Source: Pelobates cultripes (taxonomy: Eukaryota > Chordata > Amphibia > Anura > Pelobatidae). From it: a stretch of DNA of 64,000 bases. Of the stretch, positions 35,560 through 47,140 are shown one piece after another. Where the stretch lies: the NCBI GenBank assembly GCA_933207985.1, contig OW240915.1, forward strand, positions 111,616,069 to 111,680,068. The letters are read 5' to 3'. Numbering within the stretch: position 1 is the stretch's first letter; every line of letters starts with the position of its first letter. The notes beneath the pieces were generated by a model, which saw only the letters and a list, made by a program, of their open reading frames with translations, was not told where the DNA came from and made no database searches. A program made the translations under genes and the position numbers.

Positions 35560-36204
35560 GGCTGGTTGATGGGCGCTGAGACTTATGGAGCAAGAAGGAC
35601 TTCTCATTGTCCCAAGTGATACATGCAAGTAATGCATTACAGTAATTTTTCTACAGCTCAAAGCGTATTGTGAAACTTTGAAATAAATGAGTCAAAGATC
35701 AAATATGAACAATTTGTTGGTGTGGTACACTCTATAAATAAAATAATCAAATCACTGTTATTTGCTAGCACACATCAGTGCACGATGGTAGGATTACATA
35801 CTGAGCTCTTTCCACAGAGAGAGTGTGTCAGCAGTAGTGAAGATAAACTATGATCTTGTAATTACTCTCTCTATTCCTTATTCCTCTAGTATAGGTTTAA
35901 CTGTGATATGATGATAAATGCGTTTTTCGGTGAGGAGGTGGACATTTTGGAAATGTATCTAATTGTTAAAACCCACACTGATAGTTATTAATAAAATGGT
36001 AGGTGCTAGAAGCAAGTCAGTACCTCTATGTGACATACATAGCACCAGTTATCGCTCAGGGCACTCATTTTTCTTCAAAGCAAGTGATGATTCAAAATTT
36101 CCATTGTGTCTACAGAAAGTCTAATCATGCCCAGATAATTTTATATAAACCTATTATTACTCAACAAAACACAAAATAAAACAATAAAGGCTTTGTAATA
36201 TTTA
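35560..36204. other. Unassigned AT-rich sequence
   Basis: Nothing recognisable was found. Confidence 0.4.
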
Positions 36205-36536
36205 AGCCCTTAAGGCAATTACGGCATTCTGTGCCATCTAATTGGCTTTAAAGTCGTTGCGCTGGCATAGAATGCCATAACGACTATCAGCCATGCAGCG
36301 CCTGGCATATTTACCTTCCTGGCGATCCGCTATGGGAGGACTGCCTGACAGCCTAGGCTGTCCTCCCACGGCAAATCAGGAGCCCGGGGGCCATGTGATC
36401 CCTCTCAAAGAGTGATCACATGGCAGGCATAGCTGCCTGCAGATCTGCCTGTGGGGGAACTGCCTGGGCTGTCAGGCAGTACTCTTGTGGTGGGAAATGG
36501 GAAGAAAAATATTGTTACACAAATTAAAATAATTAA

Positions 36537-36540
<4 letters not shown>

Positions 36541-36589
<49 letters not shown>

Positions 36590-36611
36590 TTTAATTATTT
36601 GTGTATAATTA

Positions 36612-36672
<61 letters not shown>
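36541..36672. repeat. (AT)n microsatellites
   Basis: Two pure runs, about 36543-36580 and 36618-36672, are separated by ACACACATTTAATTATTTGTG. Similar long TA runs lie at 37650-37724 and 40197-40223. Confidence 0.95.
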
Positions 36673-36677
<5 letters not shown>

Positions 36678-36753
36678 CCAAAATACCAAAGTATTGCAGT
36701 ATGCAATGATACCTTTTTTATTGAATAAACATAATATTTCAAAGACAAAAAAC

Positions 36754-36790
36754 AAGCTTTCGAGAGTTTTCCTCTCTTCCTCAGGTCTGA
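36754..36790 (-). ncRNA. Hammerhead-like ribozyme motif (copy 3)
   Basis: On the minus strand: core CUGAGGA, one extra A, stem II GAGAG/CUCUC with loop GAAAA, GAA, AGCU as minimal stem III, and U as the candidate cleavage base. Stem I is weak here (about 4 bp with one G-U). The inserted A is in the same place as in the other two motifs. The opposite arm of the element carries a mutated version. Confidence 0.5.
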
Positions 36791-37126
36791 AGCAATACAG
36801 ATCAGTCCGATAGAGTTTATCACTTAAAACAACTGATGTTAAAGGGGAAGTTAAGTGCGGTGTTGTAAAAAGCAGATGTGCCTGTGCCAAGTGAAATGTG
36901 CGGGTTGGCTGGGAATAGCCAGAAAAAGTAAATAAACAGAGGAGAATCAATAAGCTAGTTAAAAAAAGCAAGAAAACAGCAGAGCAGGGCATGCAAGTAT
37001 ATAGCTGCATATATGTATGTATATACATTGATCCAATAAAGGTGAAGTGAGAATATTGAATAAGAACTATATACATTAAGATGTGTGTTTATAAAAAGTT
37101 TTGGTAGTGTGTGAGAAAGCCAGAGT

Positions 37127-37360
37127 CTAAATTAAGTCCTTCATATCTGGTGTGTTGAAATGTGTGATTATTTTCATCTCAAATGTATTTCGTTCATGAG
37201 AGTCTTTGAAATTCCCTTTAAGAACTTTAATCCTGAGGTTTTGGATGGAGTGACCAGTTTGGGTGAAGTGATGACCAACAGCGGTACAATATCTGTTTTC
37301 CTTGTGGTTCTTGATTGAGTGTCTATGTACATTCATTCTGAGATGCAGCTTAAGGTACAT
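37127..37360 (-). pseudogene. PLE GIY-YIG endonuclease, C-terminal fragment
   Basis: The 77-codon frame reads VGHHFTQTGHSIQNLRIKVL, then RNTFEMKIITHFNT. This matches the conserved C-terminal part of the PLE endonuclease: the H..HF....H block, the R...E block and the final FNT. The enzyme nicks target DNA for reverse transcription. The GIY and YIG residues themselves lie upstream and are missing, and no reverse transcriptase remains in this copy. Confidence 0.75.
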
Positions 37361-37649
37361 CTGCTATTTATGACCCCATTCACACCCCTCCCTCCACCTT
37401 CTCTAACATCCGTTGTGTTGTTTTAAGTGTTAAACTCTATCAGATTGCTTCAGACCTTAGGAAGAGAGGAAAACTCTTGAATGCTTGTTTTTGAAATATT
37501 ATGTCCAATAAAAAAGGTATAATTGCATACTGCAATACTCTGGTATTTTGGCATCTTGTCTAAGGGACTAATACGGCTAATCCAATCTACACTATATATT
37601 TATATATTTACACACACACACACACACATATATATATACACACATATAA

Positions 37650-37732
<83 letters not shown>

Positions 37733-37865
37733 TATAATTACAATAATAAATAAAATAATAAAATAAAATAAATAAAATATATATACATATGTAATTTCAT
37801 TCTAATTGTATTTTGACATTAATATAATATACATATGTAACAAAATACACTTGGAATGACTATAT

Positions 37866-40186
37866 AGAAACACAGAAACATAGAATGTGACGGCAGATAA
37901 GAACCATTCGGCACATCTAGTCTGCCCAATTTTCTAAATACTTTCATTAGTCCTTGGCATTATCTTATAGTTAGGATAGCCTTATGCCTATTCCACGCAT
38001 GCTTAAACTCTTTTACTGTGTTAACCTCTACCACTTTAGCTGGAATGCTATTCCGTGCATCCCCTACCCTCTCAGTAAAGTAATACTTCCTGAATTGTTT
38101 TTAACCCTTTGCCCCTCTAATTTAAGACTATGCCTCTTTTTGTGATAGTTTTTCGTCTTTTAAATATAGCCTCCTCCTTTACTGTGTTAATTCCCTTAAT
38201 GTATTTAAATGTTTCTATCATATCCCCATGTCTCGTGTTTCCTCCAAGCTATACTAGTTAAGTTCCTTTAGCCTTTCCTTGTAAGTTTTATCCTGCAATC
38301 CATGAACCAGTTTAGTAGCTCTTCTCTGAACTCTCTGGTCTACAGTATTGTGTACAATACTCCAAGTGAAGTCTCATCAGTGTTCTGCACAATGGCATAA
38401 GCATATCCCTCTTTCTACTGCCAATACCTCTCCCTATACACCAAGCATTCTGCTAGCATTTCCTGCTGGTCTATTACATTGTCTACCTACCTGTAAGTCA
38501 TCAGAACTAATCACCCCTAAGTCCCTTTCCTCAGATGTTGAGGTTAGGACTCTATCAAATATCAAATATTCTGTACTCTGCCCTTGGGTTTTTATGTCCA
38601 AGATGCATTATTCTGCACTTATCCACATTAAATGTCAGCTGCCACAACTCTGACCATTGTTCTAGTTTACCTAAATCATTTGCCATTTGGCTTATCCCTC
38701 CTGAAACATCAACCCTGTTACATATCTTAGTATCCTCAGCAAAAAGACATACCTTACCATCAAGACCTTCTGCAATATCACTAATAAAAATATTAAAGAG
38801 AATGGGTCCAAGAACAGATCCCTGAGGTACCCCACTGTTGACAAGCCCATGCTTCAAATATACTCCATTGACTACAACCCTCTGTTGCCTGTCACTCAGC
38901 CACTGCCTTACCCATTCTACAATATTGAAGTCCAAACTTAAAGCTTGCAGTTTATTGATAAGCCTTCTATGTGCAACAGTGTCAAACGCCTTACTGAACT
39001 CTAGGTAGGCAATGTCTACTGCACCACCCTGATCTATTATTTTAGTTACCGAATCAATAAAATCAATAAGATTAGTTTGGCATGATCTCCCTGAAGTAAA
39101 CCCATGTTGTCTCTGATATGGAAATCCATGTGATTTTAGATGTTCAACAAATGTTTAGATGGTTTCCATTACTTTCCCCACTACTGAAGTAAAGGTTACT
39201 GGCCTACTTTTGCCCAACTCCTCCCTACTACCTTTCATTCGCTACCTTCCAATCTTCTGGGACTACTCTTGTTAACAATGATTGGTTAAATAAATCTGTT
39301 AATGGTTTTGCTAGTACACCACTAAGCTCTTTTAATAATAGTTGAAATAGAACCTCTTCCTCTGTAAACTCACATGTAACAAATGACTCATTTGTCCTTT
39401 TTCCTAACTGAGGCCCCTTTCCTTCATTTTCATCTGTAAATACTGAACAAAAATATTAATTGAGGCAGTCAGCTAGACCTTTATCCTCTTCTACATACCT
39501 TCCTTCTTTTGTTTTTAATCTAACTAATCCTTGTTTTACTTTCCTTTTCTCATCTATGTATCTAAAAAATGTTTTGTCCTTTTTTATTACTGACTGTGCT
39601 ATTTTCTCTTCTGTGTGTGATTTGGAAGCTCTTATAACTTGCTTTGCCTCTTTCTGCCTAGTCTTATAGATCTGTCTATCTTCCTCACTCTGGGTTTTTT
39701 TTTATAATTACTAAATGCTAACTTTTAGATTTTTACTATTTTGGCCACATCTGCTGAGTACCACAGTGGTTTCTTGAATTTTTTGCTTTTACTGACAAGC
39801 CTAATGCAATTTTATGTTGCCTTCAGCAGTGCAAATTTTAAATAATCCCATTTCTCTTGGACTCCATTTAAATTGCTCCAATCTGATAATGACTCCTATA
39901 CACATATTCTAATTTTAGAAAAGTCTGTTTTTCTAAAGTCTAAAACCTTTGTTTTTGTGTAGTGTGACTCAGTCACTGTTCTTAAACCACACTGACTGAT
40001 GATCCCAAACTTTCACCTACAATAACATAGGATACCAAATCTGCATTTGTTAACACTAAATCTAGTATGGCCTCTTTACGAGTTTGCGCCTCAATCACTT
40101 GTTTTAGAGATAATCCCAGTAGGGAGTTTAGAATATGTGTGCTCCTGGCACAAGCAGCTATTTTGGTTTTCCAGTTCACATCAGGA

Positions 40187-40195
<9 letters not shown>
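37866..40195 (-). mobile_element. CR1-type LINE, 5'-truncated
   Basis: On the minus strand the element starts inside the endonuclease domain (about 40190), runs through a linker and reverse transcriptase, and ends in a 3' untranslated region near 37866 with CACAGAAACATAGAATG, the short-repeat tail typical of CR1. It is inserted in AT-repeat sequence of the surrounding TTAA element. Confidence 0.85.
38555..40195 (-). pseudogene. CR1 endonuclease and reverse transcriptase, broken
   Basis: From 5' to 3' on the minus strand: NLPDVNWKTK and AILDLVLTNADLV, the C-terminal part of the apurinic-type endonuclease; FFRYIDEKRKVKQGL, the linker; EFSKAFDTVAHRRLINKL, reverse transcriptase motif A; then an open stretch (38555-38935) with SGVPQGSVLGPILFNIFISD. 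The catalytic YADD is replaced by FAED, so the active site is damaged. Frameshifts lie between the blocks. Confidence 0.88.
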
Positions 40196-40225
<30 letters not shown>

Positions 40226-40259
40226 GAATAATTGCACACACACACACACATATATATAT

Positions 40260-40803
40260 TGTGACAAACTTACTTTCCTGTGTGTGTTTGTCCAGGATCT
40301 TTTGGCAACCGCACAGCCCTCTAGGGTAAGAAAACCAGGTCAAGACAAAGTCCAGTTTCTAAAAAAGCCTCTGGCCTGTTTATTTTCTGTTGTTGTGAAG
40401 TAACAAGATACAATGAATCAGCAAATCTTCTTTCTCCACAAAACACCTTCTTTCTCCTCCAAAACACTTCCCTCACTTCACCCTGCTTTAACTGCAGTTA
40501 TATAGCTGCTCACAGCCCCTACAGGTGAGGCTAATGACCTCGTTAGGCAGTGAGCCAGAACTCTATGGGAAACCTGGGCTGGACTCATGCACAACCACTC
40601 TGACAGTGGGTGGAGAATCGGCCCACCCTGCTCTTCCGAATACTCCACCCCAGGGACCCAAATAACAAGAGGAAAAAAAACTAAATTTAAACTTAACTTT
40701 CCCTGGGGCTGCATGTGCTTACCCACATGTCAGGATAGTGGCTGTGCAAAAGTCTGGGTGCCAGATATACACCCCTGACCACCATCCCCAACACTCTGTT
40801 ACA
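40260..40803 (-). repeat. 3' LTR of the Gmr1-like element
   Basis: It starts TGTGACAAAC and ends CTCTGTTACA on the plus strand; the element reads on the minus strand, so this is the 3' copy. Confidence 0.92.
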
Positions 40804-40849
40804 TATCCTCCCCCCCAGCTCAGACCTAGTGGGGTGAGCGACCACAGAA

Positions 40850-41575
40850 AACAAATTTTCTCGCGACATTAGATAGGGTAGTAAGCAGTCCCAATTCTTA
40901 CCATCTTTGTCAATTACTTTCCGTAACATACTTTTTAAGGTCTTGTTAAACCGTTCTACCAGTCAGTCTGTCTGGGGATGGTAAACAGAGGTCCTAAGAT
41001 GTTTAATTTGAAGTAGTTTGCATAACTCCTTTGTAACTTTAGACATAAATGGTGTACCCTGATCTGTCAAAATTTCTTTTGGTATGCCCACCCGGCTAAA
41101 CAGGAGCATGAGTTCTCTCGCTATTGTCTTTGCAGATGTGTTACGTAGGGGTACTGCTTCCGGGTACTTGGTAGCATAGTCCAGGATCACCAATATATAC
41201 TGATGCCCCCTTGCAGACTTTACCAGAGGACCTACCAAGTCCATTGCAATCCTTTCAAAAGGTATTTCTATTATAGGCAATGGTACCAGAGGACTGCGGT
41301 ATGCCTTAAAAGGGGCGGTGTGTTGGCATTCAGGACAAGAAGAACAATAATTGGCAACTGAAGCAAATACCCCAGGCCAATAAAACCTCTGTAAGACTCT
41401 TTCTTTTGTCTTTTCTATGCCTAAATGTCCCCCCAGTATATGGCTGTGTGCAAGATTTAGGACTGTATGTCTGAAAGGCTTAGGAACAAGTAGTTGTTTT
41501 ACAACATCCATCCCCTTTTTCTCTACTCTATATATCAGATCATTCTGTACCTCAAAGTAAGGGAAAGAAGGGGCT
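40850..41575 (-). pseudogene. Integrase, truncated, fused to RNase H end
   Basis: The open part (40963-41511) has the zinc-binding HHCC region (HSHILGGHLG, then CSSCPEC), the first catalytic Asp (IAMDLVGPL) and the second (LTDQGTPF). A TGA at 40964 interrupts the conserved YHPQTDG, consistent with a GGA to TGA change. Beyond it, LVERFNKTLKSMLRKV contains the third catalytic acid, Glu. The sequence then runs to NWDCLLPYL, where it jumps to LSREN-type residues typical of the end of RNase H, next to the purine tract. The deletion thus joins mid-integrase to the RNase H end. Confidence 0.85.
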
Positions 41576-41579
41576 CTAT

Positions 41580-43304
41580 CTAGTTGTACTGGATCATCAG
41601 TTGAAACCTGGATATTTTTACGGGCCTCTGCAATTGCGCTTTCCTGAAGTTAACAGGACTGACTTCTAATTCAGGGAAGTTAATGCCTTGATCCTGATCG
41701 TTATCAGACTCCTGACTATCGTGGCCCTGGTCATCTCCTACTAAAGCTGGCCTGTGACTTGAGGCTTCAGCCTTCTCTGGTCTTATGCCCAGTCCTTCCA
41801 ATTCTATGTCAGAAAAAGGGAACACATTTCCAGAATCATCATCATTTGTTATACAATCATGAGCTACTTTTCCTGGAGACCCCCACAAGTCTAAAAATTG
41901 GGGGAAATCCCTTCCCAACACCACATCATAAGCCAATTTGTCCACTACCCCCACTCTATGATTCACAGTACCAAAAAGGCTTTCAAATTTTAGCAAAACT
42001 GTAGGATATTCACGTTTGTCACCATGAACACAAATTATACCAATTTTCTGCAATGCATCAACATCGGCTTCAGGTACAAGGCATTTTGCTATCAATGTCG
42101 CCATACTTCCGGAGTCTAATAGAGCTCTAACCTCTTTCCCATTCACCCTTATGGAACATATCTGTGGATTGTGACAAAAGTTGGCAACAGCAGATTCCAT
42201 ACAATTCAGCAAACAAGACAATTGTACATCCTGATTAATCATATTGCATTGCATAGGTTCATCAATCAAGGGACAGTCTCTAGCTTTATGTCCAGGTTCA
42301 TTACACCGGAAGCATTTAATATCGTCAACTGTCCCCCACCTAGACCCTTTTCCAGGATTAACATTTCTAGGCAAAAGCATATGGGGTCTCTGAGAATATG
42401 TCTCTTGTTCCTCTGTGTCTCTGAAACCTTGAAAATTCTTACCAGGTCTTTCAGCATCTGGAGTCTTAACTCTCTGCTTAGCCTTTGTGTTGTTGAGCCA
42501 CTGTCTGTCATCTGCAGCAACATATCTTTCCACCAAACCAATTAACTCATCAGCTGTTTGTGGATCGCTCTGACTGACCCATCGACGCAGTGAAGCAGGC
42601 AAGCCCCGCAGGAATCTGTCCATCACAAGAAGTTCCATGATATGGTTTGCCGTATTTATTTCTGGTTGTAACCACTTTCTAGCAAGATGTATCAGGTCAA
42701 ACATCTGGGAACGGATAGGTTTCTCTTGGTTGAAAGACCAGGCATGAAATCTTTGGGCACGAACTGCCCTAGTCACACCAAGTCGTGCAAGGATCTCAGC
42801 CTTCAGTTTGGAGTAGACCCCTGCCTGTGCTGGTTCCAGGTCATAGAAAGCCTTCTGGGGTTCTCCAATAAGAAAAGGTGCCAGTATGCTTGCCCACTCA
42901 CTCACCGGCCACTCTTCTCTCTCAGCTGTCCTCTCAAAAGCTAGCAGGTATGCTTCCACATCATCTGTAGGTGTCATCTTCTGCAGGTAACGGCTGGCTC
43001 TGATCATTTTAACCTCGGACTGCGTCCCATCCGAGACTCTGGTCAGTCCCTTGGTCAAAGCCTGTATCTCCTTCTGTATCATACTGGTGGCCTGATGTTG
43101 CTCCTCTCTGAGCAGGCGGTTTGCCTCAGCTTGGGCTGCCATAACCTGCTGGATCAAAGCATCTGTGTTGGCCTTTTGCGTAATTACCAGTTGCTGTAGG
43201 GCTGTAATATTTTCCTGTTGTGCAGCTGTAGCCTCCTGCTGTACGGCTGTAGCCTTTTGCTGTGCAGCTGTAGTTTGCAACAAGACTTTCACAACTTCCT
43301 CCAT
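41580..43304 (-). CDS. Gag-protease with SCAN-like capsid domain
   Basis: This 574-codon frame is intact. Residues 1-90 are a Gln/Ala-rich predicted coiled coil with AAQQ repeats. Residues ~105-265 resemble the SCAN domain: [33 protein letters not shown] and LRRWV appear in the order known from SCAN zinc-finger proteins. A CCHC knuckle ([14 protein letters not shown]) lies near residue 330. A retropepsin active site ([11 protein letters not shown]) lies near residue 390. Gag would build the particle and the protease would process it. Published work traces vertebrate SCAN domains to Gag of Gmr1-like gypsy elements, which fits. The frame ends at 41580. Confidence 0.9.
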   Translation of the reverse strand: MEEVVKVLLQTTAAQQKATAVQQEATAAQQENITALQQLVITQKANTDALIQQVMAAQAEANRLLREEQHQATSMIQKEIQALTKGLTRVSDGTQSEVKMIRASRYLQKMTPTDDVEAYLLAFERTAEREEWPVSEWASILAPFLIGEPQKAFYDLEPAQAGVYSKLKAEILARLGVTRAVRAQRFHAWSFNQEKPIRSQMFDLIHLARKWLQPEINTANHIMELLVMDRFLRGLPASLRRWVSQSDPQTADELIGLVERYVAADDRQWLNNTKAKQRVKTPDAERPGKNFQGFRDTEEQETYSQRPHMLLPRNVNPGKGSRWGTVDDIKCFRCNEPGHKARDCPLIDEPMQCNMINQDVQLSCLLNCMESAVANFCHNPQICSIRVNGKEVRALLDSGSMATLIAKCLVPEADVDALQKIGIICVHGDKREYPTVLLKFESLFGTVNHRVGVVDKLAYDVVLGRDFPQFLDLWGSPGKVAHDCITNDDDSGNVFPFSDIELEGLGIRPEKAEASSHRPALVGDDQGHDSQESDNDQDQGINFPELEVSPVNFRKAQLQRPVKISRFQLMIQYN

Positions 43305-43379
43305 ATTTCTACAGGCTTGTTTGGCTTCCAGTTAATACCCACAGGCTTCTTTAGTGCAGTGCCCGCATTCTCCACCATA

Positions 43380-43924
43380 TGTGACAAACTTACTTTCCTG
43401 TGTGTGTTTGTCCAGGATCTTTTGGCAACCGCACAGCCCTCTAGGGTAAGAAAACCAGGTCAAGACAAAGTCCAGTTTCAAAAAAAGCCTCTGGCCTGTT
43501 TATTTTCTGTTGTTGTGAAGTAACAAGATACAATGAATCAGCAAATCTTCTTTCTCCACAAAACACCTTCTTTCTCCTCCAAAACACTTCCCTCACTTCA
43601 CCCTGCTTTAACTGCAGTTATATAGCTGCTCACAGCCCCTACAGGTGAGGCTAATGACCTCGTTAGGCAGTGAGCCAGAACTCTATGGGAAACCTGGGCT
43701 GGACTCATGCACAACCACTCTGACAGTGGGTGGAGAATCGGCCCACCCTGCTCTTCCGAATACTCCACCCCAGGGACCCAAATAACAAGAGGAAAAAAAA
43801 ACTAAATTTAAACTTAACTTTCCCTGGGGCTGCATGTGCTTACCCACATGTCAGGATAGTGGCTGTGCAAAAGTCTGGGTGCCAGATATACACCCCTGAC
43901 CACCATCCCCAACACTCTGTTACA
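43380..43924 (-). repeat. 5' LTR of the Gmr1-like element
   Basis: It is nearly identical to 40260-40803. Immediately downstream on the minus strand, TGGTGGAGAATGCGGGC is the candidate primer binding site; I could not assign its tRNA. Confidence 0.92.
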
Positions 43925-44820
43925 ATATATATATATATATATAATTACATAAGTATACACATAGAATTTAATTCCATGTGTATATTTATGCAATCTTTTA
44001 ACATAATTATGTAATTTTATTAATTAAAATTTGAGGGATATGCCTGACAACCAAGGCAGAACATCCAGAGAATTTAATTTGGATTAAATATATATTTAAC
44101 CCTGTAATTTTCCAAAACACCCTAAAACCTGTACATGGGGGGTATGGTTGCACTCGTGAGACTTCACTGAACACAAATATGAGTGCTTCAAAATGGTAAA
44201 ATGTATCACAGCAATAAGATCATCAGTGAAAATGCAGTTTTTGTGTGAAAAATGCTAAAAACTGATTTGAACGCTAACTTTGGCCAGCGTTTGTGACTTT
44301 GTGAATTTTGAATTCCCTGGGTTGTCTACAGTTTCAAATGGTATGTCATGATGGGGGTAATTTTCATTTCTGACTTGCTATATGGTCCCAAAGGCAACAT
44401 AACCAATCTGTCAAATTTTATGTGTATAAACTAAAAAAGGTAACATGCTATATTTGACCCTGTAATTTTCCAAAACCTCATAAAACCTGTACATATGGGG
44501 TACTGTTGGAATCGTGAGACACCCCTGAACAAAATATGTGTATTTTATTGTAATAAATGCTAACAGTATTATCACAGTTAAAATGCCATGCATATATCAA
44601 TTTTTTTTTACATTTTATTGAATTAAATTGTGTTTCATATATAAATATTTAAAATTAAAGCCCTGTTTCTTCTGAATAAAATGATATATAATAAGAGTGG
44701 GTTAACTTAATATGAAAGAGGGGAATTATGGTTGAACAGACATGTAGCACAAATTATAGATTTGCTTACATTTTGTTTTGATCAGAACGTGTACTATTGA
44801 CTCCGTCCTTAAGGGGTAAA

Positions 44821-45929
44821 TATATCAACAAAAATTATAAACTTATTTTAAGGTGCGCAAACAATATATAAACATCAAGAACAAATAAGGAAATACAACT
44901 TTTAAAAACTCATATGCATCACATAAATCACAATATAAATAATACAACATATTAATAAGACACAAAGTTAAACCAAATGATTATATATGCTTTATATATC
45001 TTTTGCTGCCTAAATGTACACTACTACAAGAATTTTTTTTTTTTAAAGTAGAGAAGAAAAAAAATAGTACACATCCCATTATAAAACAGCAGAGGTGGCC
45101 AGCTGTGATACCAAACAACCTATTATATCACCCCTAACTACCTTGTGCATAGCCTTGTGACCACAGAACGTGTTAGGGGGATACAGTATATCCAGGTGTG
45201 CCCCTCACTAATTGGCCAACCAGTACAACATGGAATGCATCAAGCACACTAAATGGGTAAGTCAGTCAGCACTTACATTGCTGAAAATCCATTATAATTT
45301 TCTGTTATGACTGTAGATGATGGGAAATGTATTTCATAAAATACATTTTGCACTTCTGGTGTTCATGATCCTATACCCATAATGCTTTATGCTTTAGGGT
45401 GTGGCTGACCCCTGTGAGAAAATTCTGTTATTTAAAATGTTTGTAAACATTCCCATGGTACTATGACAACCTAAAGATGTGTATGATATAAAATACAGTA
45501 TATGACACTTGGCCAACATAAGGCACTACAGATGTTTGTGAATTCAAATTTCTATGAGGTTCAGCCAGACATAATGGTCAAGCATTGAGTAAACCTCTCC
45601 GGAACTGTATGTTTACAATTACTTGCAATGCCTGTTGTATGCAGTTATTTGGGAACTACCATTGTCATGAACTATAGTTCAGGAACATCTACAATGCCAT
45701 GTATTTTTCTCTCTTACATGGTTAATTACTACACTCTGAATGGCACCCAATTATAATGAAATTTGAGGTTAAACTAGCTGAGTCATTGCTACAGCTGAGT
45801 TGGAAATGTTATCAAACCCTTCTATTTTTGCCTCAATTTTGCCATTCAGATTGTAATTTAGTACAGTTAGGAGTTTAGTGAATAGGTCTGACCCTGTTAG
45901 TGTCTGGCTGGATGTGGCAGTTGCACTAA
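44821..45929. other. Unassigned AT-rich sequence
   Basis: At about 45670-45700 ACTATAGTTCAGGAACATCT resembles a decayed interior of the hAT MITE seen at 9918. Otherwise nothing is recognisable. Confidence 0.4.
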
Positions 45930-46104
45930 TTGTTACCCCTCTAGCATGTAAGCTCATTGAGCAGGGCCCTTAACCGCTCTGTTCCTGTGCGTCCATTTGT
46001 CTGGTTAAAATTACGTGTCTGTTAGTCCACCCATTGTACAGCGCAATGGAATTTGCTGGTGCTATATAAATAATAATAAAATAATAATAATAATAATAAT
46101 AATT
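45930..46104 (+). mobile_element. L2-type LINE 3' end
   Basis: TGAGCAGGGCCCTTAACC, then GTACAGCGCAATGGAATTTG and GCTATATAAATAATAATAA form the usual 3' end of this LINE family, with a TAA microsatellite tail. The same end closes the longer copy at 49078. Confidence 0.8.
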
Positions 46105-47140
46105 ATATGCATGACCAGGTAGGCAGTCCCAAGCACCTCATTCAGCATCATAACCTATCCTGACATGTGAAAGAGAAAGGGACTAATTTAGCCAAACTCA
46201 TAAGAGGCACTTTAAAAACCCCTGTCCTCCTGATGTCACTGACCATTGCACACCTCTTGGCAATAAAAAAAATCCTCTAAGATGTGATTTTTATAGAAAT
46301 AGTCTTGTCCCATATGAAAAAGTTGTTTTTTTTGTTTGTTTGTATTATTATCATTATTTGTTTGGTTTTTTTGGGGGTGGGGAGGGGGGGCAGGGGTAGA
46401 GTAGTGGATAGGGTTTGATCCTTTTCTCATATCACTACTCCATGTCTTGAATCAATTTGTTAGGATGTGGTTTAAAGGGATTTTGATTTGTACGAACGGA
46501 CTCAAATTAATTTTGGCACAGGTCTAAATAACAATAAATAATAACTAACATACTTATAGGAAGTGCTATAGTATTCTTCATAAAACATTGGCTATTTATT
46601 CAGTCCTGATATTTTGGCCTAAAATGTGAAATTCACTATTCTCAATAGCACTGTTATTACTTTTAGAAGGGAATCCAAGGTATTGGGCTGCTGATTGAAT
46701 GGAATTCAATTTCTGAATCCTGACACTCTTCATGGAAATTGTGCCAGTGTTACATCAATGCAAAGCCTTTGATGCAGAGCATAAATGTCTATGAAAGACA
46801 TCTCTCATTAAGGCAAGCTACAGCCACCCAAAAGTAGAGTTGGCTGCTCACCAGACTGCTGCATAAAACTGTCCACAAGACTGAAAACTACATTACAGAT
46901 AAACTGACAGCAGCAGTTTGTCTAATATTAGCTTATTGAGCGGTTCCTTTTATTCTGTGTGATGCATTGAATGGCTGCAGCACTATCACTTATTGCATAG
47001 ACCTATACTCAGCTGATGTTTATGAGATAAGAACAGACCTCATAGACCTCCAAATTGGTATAACCTATTCCTTATTAAGGAAGCAACCACCTGTTTCTGA
47101 CTCTTGCCTGTGTAAGTATTTTTTTTATTTTATTTTGTAT
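46105..47140. other. Unassigned sequence
   Basis: A G-rich/T-rich stretch at 46320-46400 and a frame at 46967-47212 are present, but neither shows a recognisable motif. Confidence 0.4.

Larger units (their letters stand above)
36674..37560 (-). mobile_element. Penelope-like element with inverted pseudo-LTRs
   Basis: About 150 bases at each end are inverted copies: GATGCCAAAATACCAAAGTA at 36674 against TACTCTGGTATTTTGGCATC at 37535. Both arms contain the sequence with the hammerhead-like motif, intact at 36754-36790 and decayed at 37450-37490. A GIY-YIG endonuclease fragment lies between. The PLE is inserted in an AT microsatellite of the older TTAA element. Confidence 0.8.
40256..43928 (-). 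mobile_element. Young Gmr1-like gypsy retrotransposon, internally deleted
   Basis: LTRs of 544 and 545 bp (40260-40803 and 43380-43924) differ by one substitution and one A-run indel that I could see, and are flanked by ATAT on both sides. On the minus strand a gag-protease frame (43304-41580) is followed by integrase (about 41580-40930), then a purine tract (CTGGGGGGGAGGATA) and the 3' LTR. Reverse transcriptase, most of RNase H and the integrase C-terminus are deleted. The near-identical LTRs show recent insertion, so another element must have supplied the missing enzymes. Confidence 0.92.
36205..44820. mobile_element. Old TTAA element carrying nested insertions
   Basis: The left edge reads TTAAGCCCTTAAGGC and the right edge GTCCTTAAGGGGTAAA, both decayed forms of the family terminus. 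In between, pieces match the 1-1285 copy in reverse order: the GC-rich block (36220-36500), AT stretches (36541-36672, 37561-37860, 43925-44030) and the CTGTACATGGGGGGTA blocks (44105-44170, 44455-44520). Three later elements interrupt it: a PLE (36674-37560), a CR1 LINE (37866-40195) and a gypsy element (40260-43924). Without them it would be about 1.7-1.8 kb. Confidence 0.65.

Noticed and set aside
36405..37076. Minus-strand frames with long Ile-Tyr runs
   Set aside because: They are translations of (AT)n microsatellites joined to PLE sequence.
46967..47115. Possible exon starting ATGAATGGCTGCAGC-like and ending before GTAAGTAT
   Set aside because: There is no convincing upstream acceptor and no recognisable peptide; a donor-like site alone is not enough.
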